DNA from: Candidatus Iainarchaeum sp.
Lineage (GTDB): Archaea > Iainarchaeota > Iainarchaeia > Iainarchaeales > JAXPJC01
Reading direction: 5' to 3'
DNA: 6,393 nt
Assembly (NCBI GenBank): GCA_018304445.1
Contig: JAGVWD010000060.1
Coordinates: 1 to 6,393, forward strand
The notes under the pieces are model-generated. The model had not been told where the DNA came from and ran no database searches. It saw only the letters and a list, made by a program, of their open reading frames with translations. The position numbers were made by a program, and so were the translations under genes. This document shows, one piece after another, positions 5,570-6,393 of this stretch. Every line of letters starts with the position of its first letter. Within the stretch, counting starts at the first letter, position 1.

Positions 5570-6222
5570 ATGGAGCGCATACTTTATTCGCTCGGATTCT
5601 CAGGCTACAGGGCAAGGCTCTATTCCGCGCTGCTCAAAACCGGCAAAGCAACAGTTCCCGAAATTTCAAAAAATCAAAAAAGCCGCTGGTCTACAAGGCA
5701 AATGAGCCGAAAATCTGCCTGAACAGCAGGCTGGACGAAAAAATCAATGAGCTGCTTTCAATGAAGAAAGAACTGGAAAAGATGGAACTGGCAAAGCAGG
5801 AAAGCGGGGAAGCAACAATTTTTTTCGGGAGGAAAAATTTTTTTGAGAAAATGAAGCAGCAGCTTGCTGAATGCAAAAGCTCTGTTGAAGCAACGGTTGG
5901 TTCATACAGGCAGGACAATCAATTATTGTCAATAGAATCCAGAATCACAAAGAACGGAGTGAGAATGCGCTTCATAGGCCCAAGGATTGCCTCTTCAAAG
6001 CGCCTGATGCAGAATCATGTAAAATCAGGAGTGCAGATAAGGACGCTTGATCCTGAAAGCGCAAGATTCACAATCTTTGATAAGAAGCTCGTCATACTGA
6101 GAATGCATGACATTGAAGAAAGGGATTATTTCTCAATCTGGGTGGAAAGCGAATCACTGGCAAGAATTCTCCTTTCCTATTTTGAGAGTCTCTGGGAAAA
6201 GGCAAAGCCGTTTGCCAAATGA
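5533..6222 (+). CDS. TrmB-family transcriptional regulator, effector part
   Basis: The frame is open from 5533, but only the part from about 5674 (KKPLVYKANEPKICL) looks like protein of this family. It has a linker, a coiled coil (RLDEKINELLSMKKELEKME), and a PLD-like/TrmB sensor domain: EATIFFGRKNFFEKMKQQL, NGVRMRFIGP, SGVQIRTLDPESARFTIFDKK and a conserved-looking end (DYFSIWVESESLARILLSYF, then ESLWEKA). Such proteins are archaeal repressors or activators; many sense sugars. The first about 47 residues of this frame (MIYIPYVLPIV...) are a shadow of the true N terminus encoded at 5570-5722. As it stands the DNA-binding domain is incomplete. A programmed -1 shift at A-AAA-AAT (5668-5674) would fuse the halves but would still lack the recognition helix. 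Confidence 0.72.
   Translation: MIYIPYVLPIVLYGAHTLFARILRLQGKALFRAAQNRQSNSSRNFKKSKKPLVYKANEPKICLNSRLDEKINELLSMKKELEKMELAKQESGEATIFFGRKNFFEKMKQQLAECKSSVEATVGSYRQDNQLLSIESRITKNGVRMRFIGPRIASSKRLMQNHVKSGVQIRTLDPESARFTIFDKKLVILRMHDIEERDYFSIWVESESLARILLSYFESLWEKAKPFAK
5570..5722 (+). pseudogene. N-terminal winged-helix fragment of the TrmB-like regulator, out of frame
   Basis: A 50-codon frame begins MERILYSLGFSGYRARLYSA and continues LLKTGKATVPEISKN, the start of a TrmB winged helix (LGLTxYEARxYxALLKxGxATxxEIA). After EISKN it continues only as non-homologous residues to a stop at 5720-5722. The following recognition helix and wing (usually SGVPRxKVYxxLxxLExKGLV) are absent in every frame, and the linker reappears in the -1 frame at KKPLVYKANEP. 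About 20-27 codons therefore seem lost at the 8-bp tandem TCAAAAAA repeat (5666-5681). Confidence 0.68.
5666..5681 (+). repeat. 8-bp tandem repeat at the regulator frame break
   Basis: TCAAAAAA is repeated twice head to tail (5666-5673, 5674-5681), exactly where the regulator's reading frame breaks and its recognition helix is missing. Such a repeat could mark a deletion junction or an assembly join. Confidence 0.6.
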
Positions 6223-6228
6223 AATAAA

Positions 6229-6366
6229 TTATTTCAGAAACAGCTTCCTGTAACTGAATTTCGCAAGTTCCTTTTCAATGTCCCCATAGCTTTTTCCGCA
6301 GAGCATGCCGCCCGCAATGAATTCCTCCTGCGTTACATCAGCAAGGCAGAAATCAGGCATCCTGAA
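6229..6366 (-). CDS. 3' end of an unidentified gene, possibly CYTH-like; truncated
   Basis: The minus strand reads MPDFCLADVTQEEFIAGGML and then CGKSYGDIEKELAKFSYRKLFLK to a TAA at 6231-6229. The composition looks like genuine protein, and xxDVTxExFIAGGMLCGKSYxDIExxLxxFxYxxL resembles C-terminal ends I associate with archaeal CYTH-domain proteins, but I am not certain. The Met at 6360-6358 is probably internal, since the frame stays open upstream (KFRM). Everything beyond about 6366 is the inverted copy of the palindrome, not reliable coding sequence. The gene ends 6 bp after the regulator's stop and is convergent with it. Confidence 0.45.
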   Translation of the reverse strand, partial: FRMPDFCLADVTQEEFIAGGMLCGKSYGDIEKELAKFSYRKLFLK

Positions 6367-6393
6367 TTTCTGCCTTGCTGATGTAACGCAGGA
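6326..6393. repeat. Perfect fold-back inverted repeat at the window end
   Basis: The 28-nt arm at 6326-6353 is the exact reverse complement of 6366-6393. The inner bases CAGG (6354-6357) and CCTG (6361-6364) also pair around a CAT loop, with one unpaired A at 6365. The left arm is coding sequence (encoding DFCLADVTQE on minus), and the palindrome stops exactly at the last base. This is what a chimeric fold-back or assembly artefact at a contig end looks like. Confidence 0.9.

Noticed and set aside
5668..5674. Programmed -1 frameshift joining the two TrmB parts
   Set aside because: The heptamer A-AAA-AAT fits the slippery pattern, but the fused protein would still lack the recognition helix and wing, so deletion is the better explanation.
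1..6393. CRISPR array, transposase, integrase, phage or toxin-antitoxin genes
   Set aside because: No regularly spaced repeats and no such protein motifs were seen in any frame.

Overview
The window looks archaeal. It carries a tRNA-Leu gene with a short intron at the canonical 37/38 position that can fold into a bulge-helix-bulge splice motif. AT-rich TATA-like boxes sit about 26 nt before the expected starts of most transcripts, many starts have almost no leader, there is a TrmB-type regulator, and the termination signal is T-rich. Short genes, tight packing and divergent gene pairs would suit a small-genome (DPANN-like) archaeon, but that lineage guess is inference only.

Layout. (1) Positions 1-118, minus: 5' part of a cysteine-rich DUF6485-like mini-protein, divergent from (2) a small basic protein of unknown function (191-424, plus). 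(3) Positions 497-1981: an APC-superfamily amino-acid permease with an unusual charged C-terminal tail. (4) Positions 2039-2167, minus: intron-containing tRNA-Leu(UAG), sharing an A/T hairpin terminator region with the permease. (5) Positions 2203 to about 4884: a tight operon larE-larB-larC for the nickel-pincer nucleotide (NPN) cofactor. (6) Positions 4915-5515, minus: an HD-domain phosphohydrolase in two frames. (7) Positions 5570-6222, plus: a TrmB-like regulator in two frames, divergent from the HD gene. (8) Positions 6229 to about 6366, minus: 3' end of another gene, cut off by a perfect fold-back palindrome at the window end.

How the genes work together. LarB makes the biscarboxylated pyridinium mononucleotide from nicotinate adenine dinucleotide, LarE converts the carboxylates to thiocarboxylates, and LarC inserts nickel using CTP. 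Together they make the cofactor of lactate racemase and other LarA-family enzymes. No larA is in the window. LarE has a CxxC pair plus a third cysteine, the pattern of the iron-sulfur-cluster type rather than the sacrificial single-cysteine type of Lactobacillus plantarum.

The main oddity is a run of frame breaks between 4868 and 5680. The LarC tail, the HD protein and the TrmB DNA-binding domain each appear to have lost a short internal piece of non-triplet length. Together with the terminal palindrome this points either to local decay or, more probably, to assembly or amplification artefacts. The upstream genes look intact.
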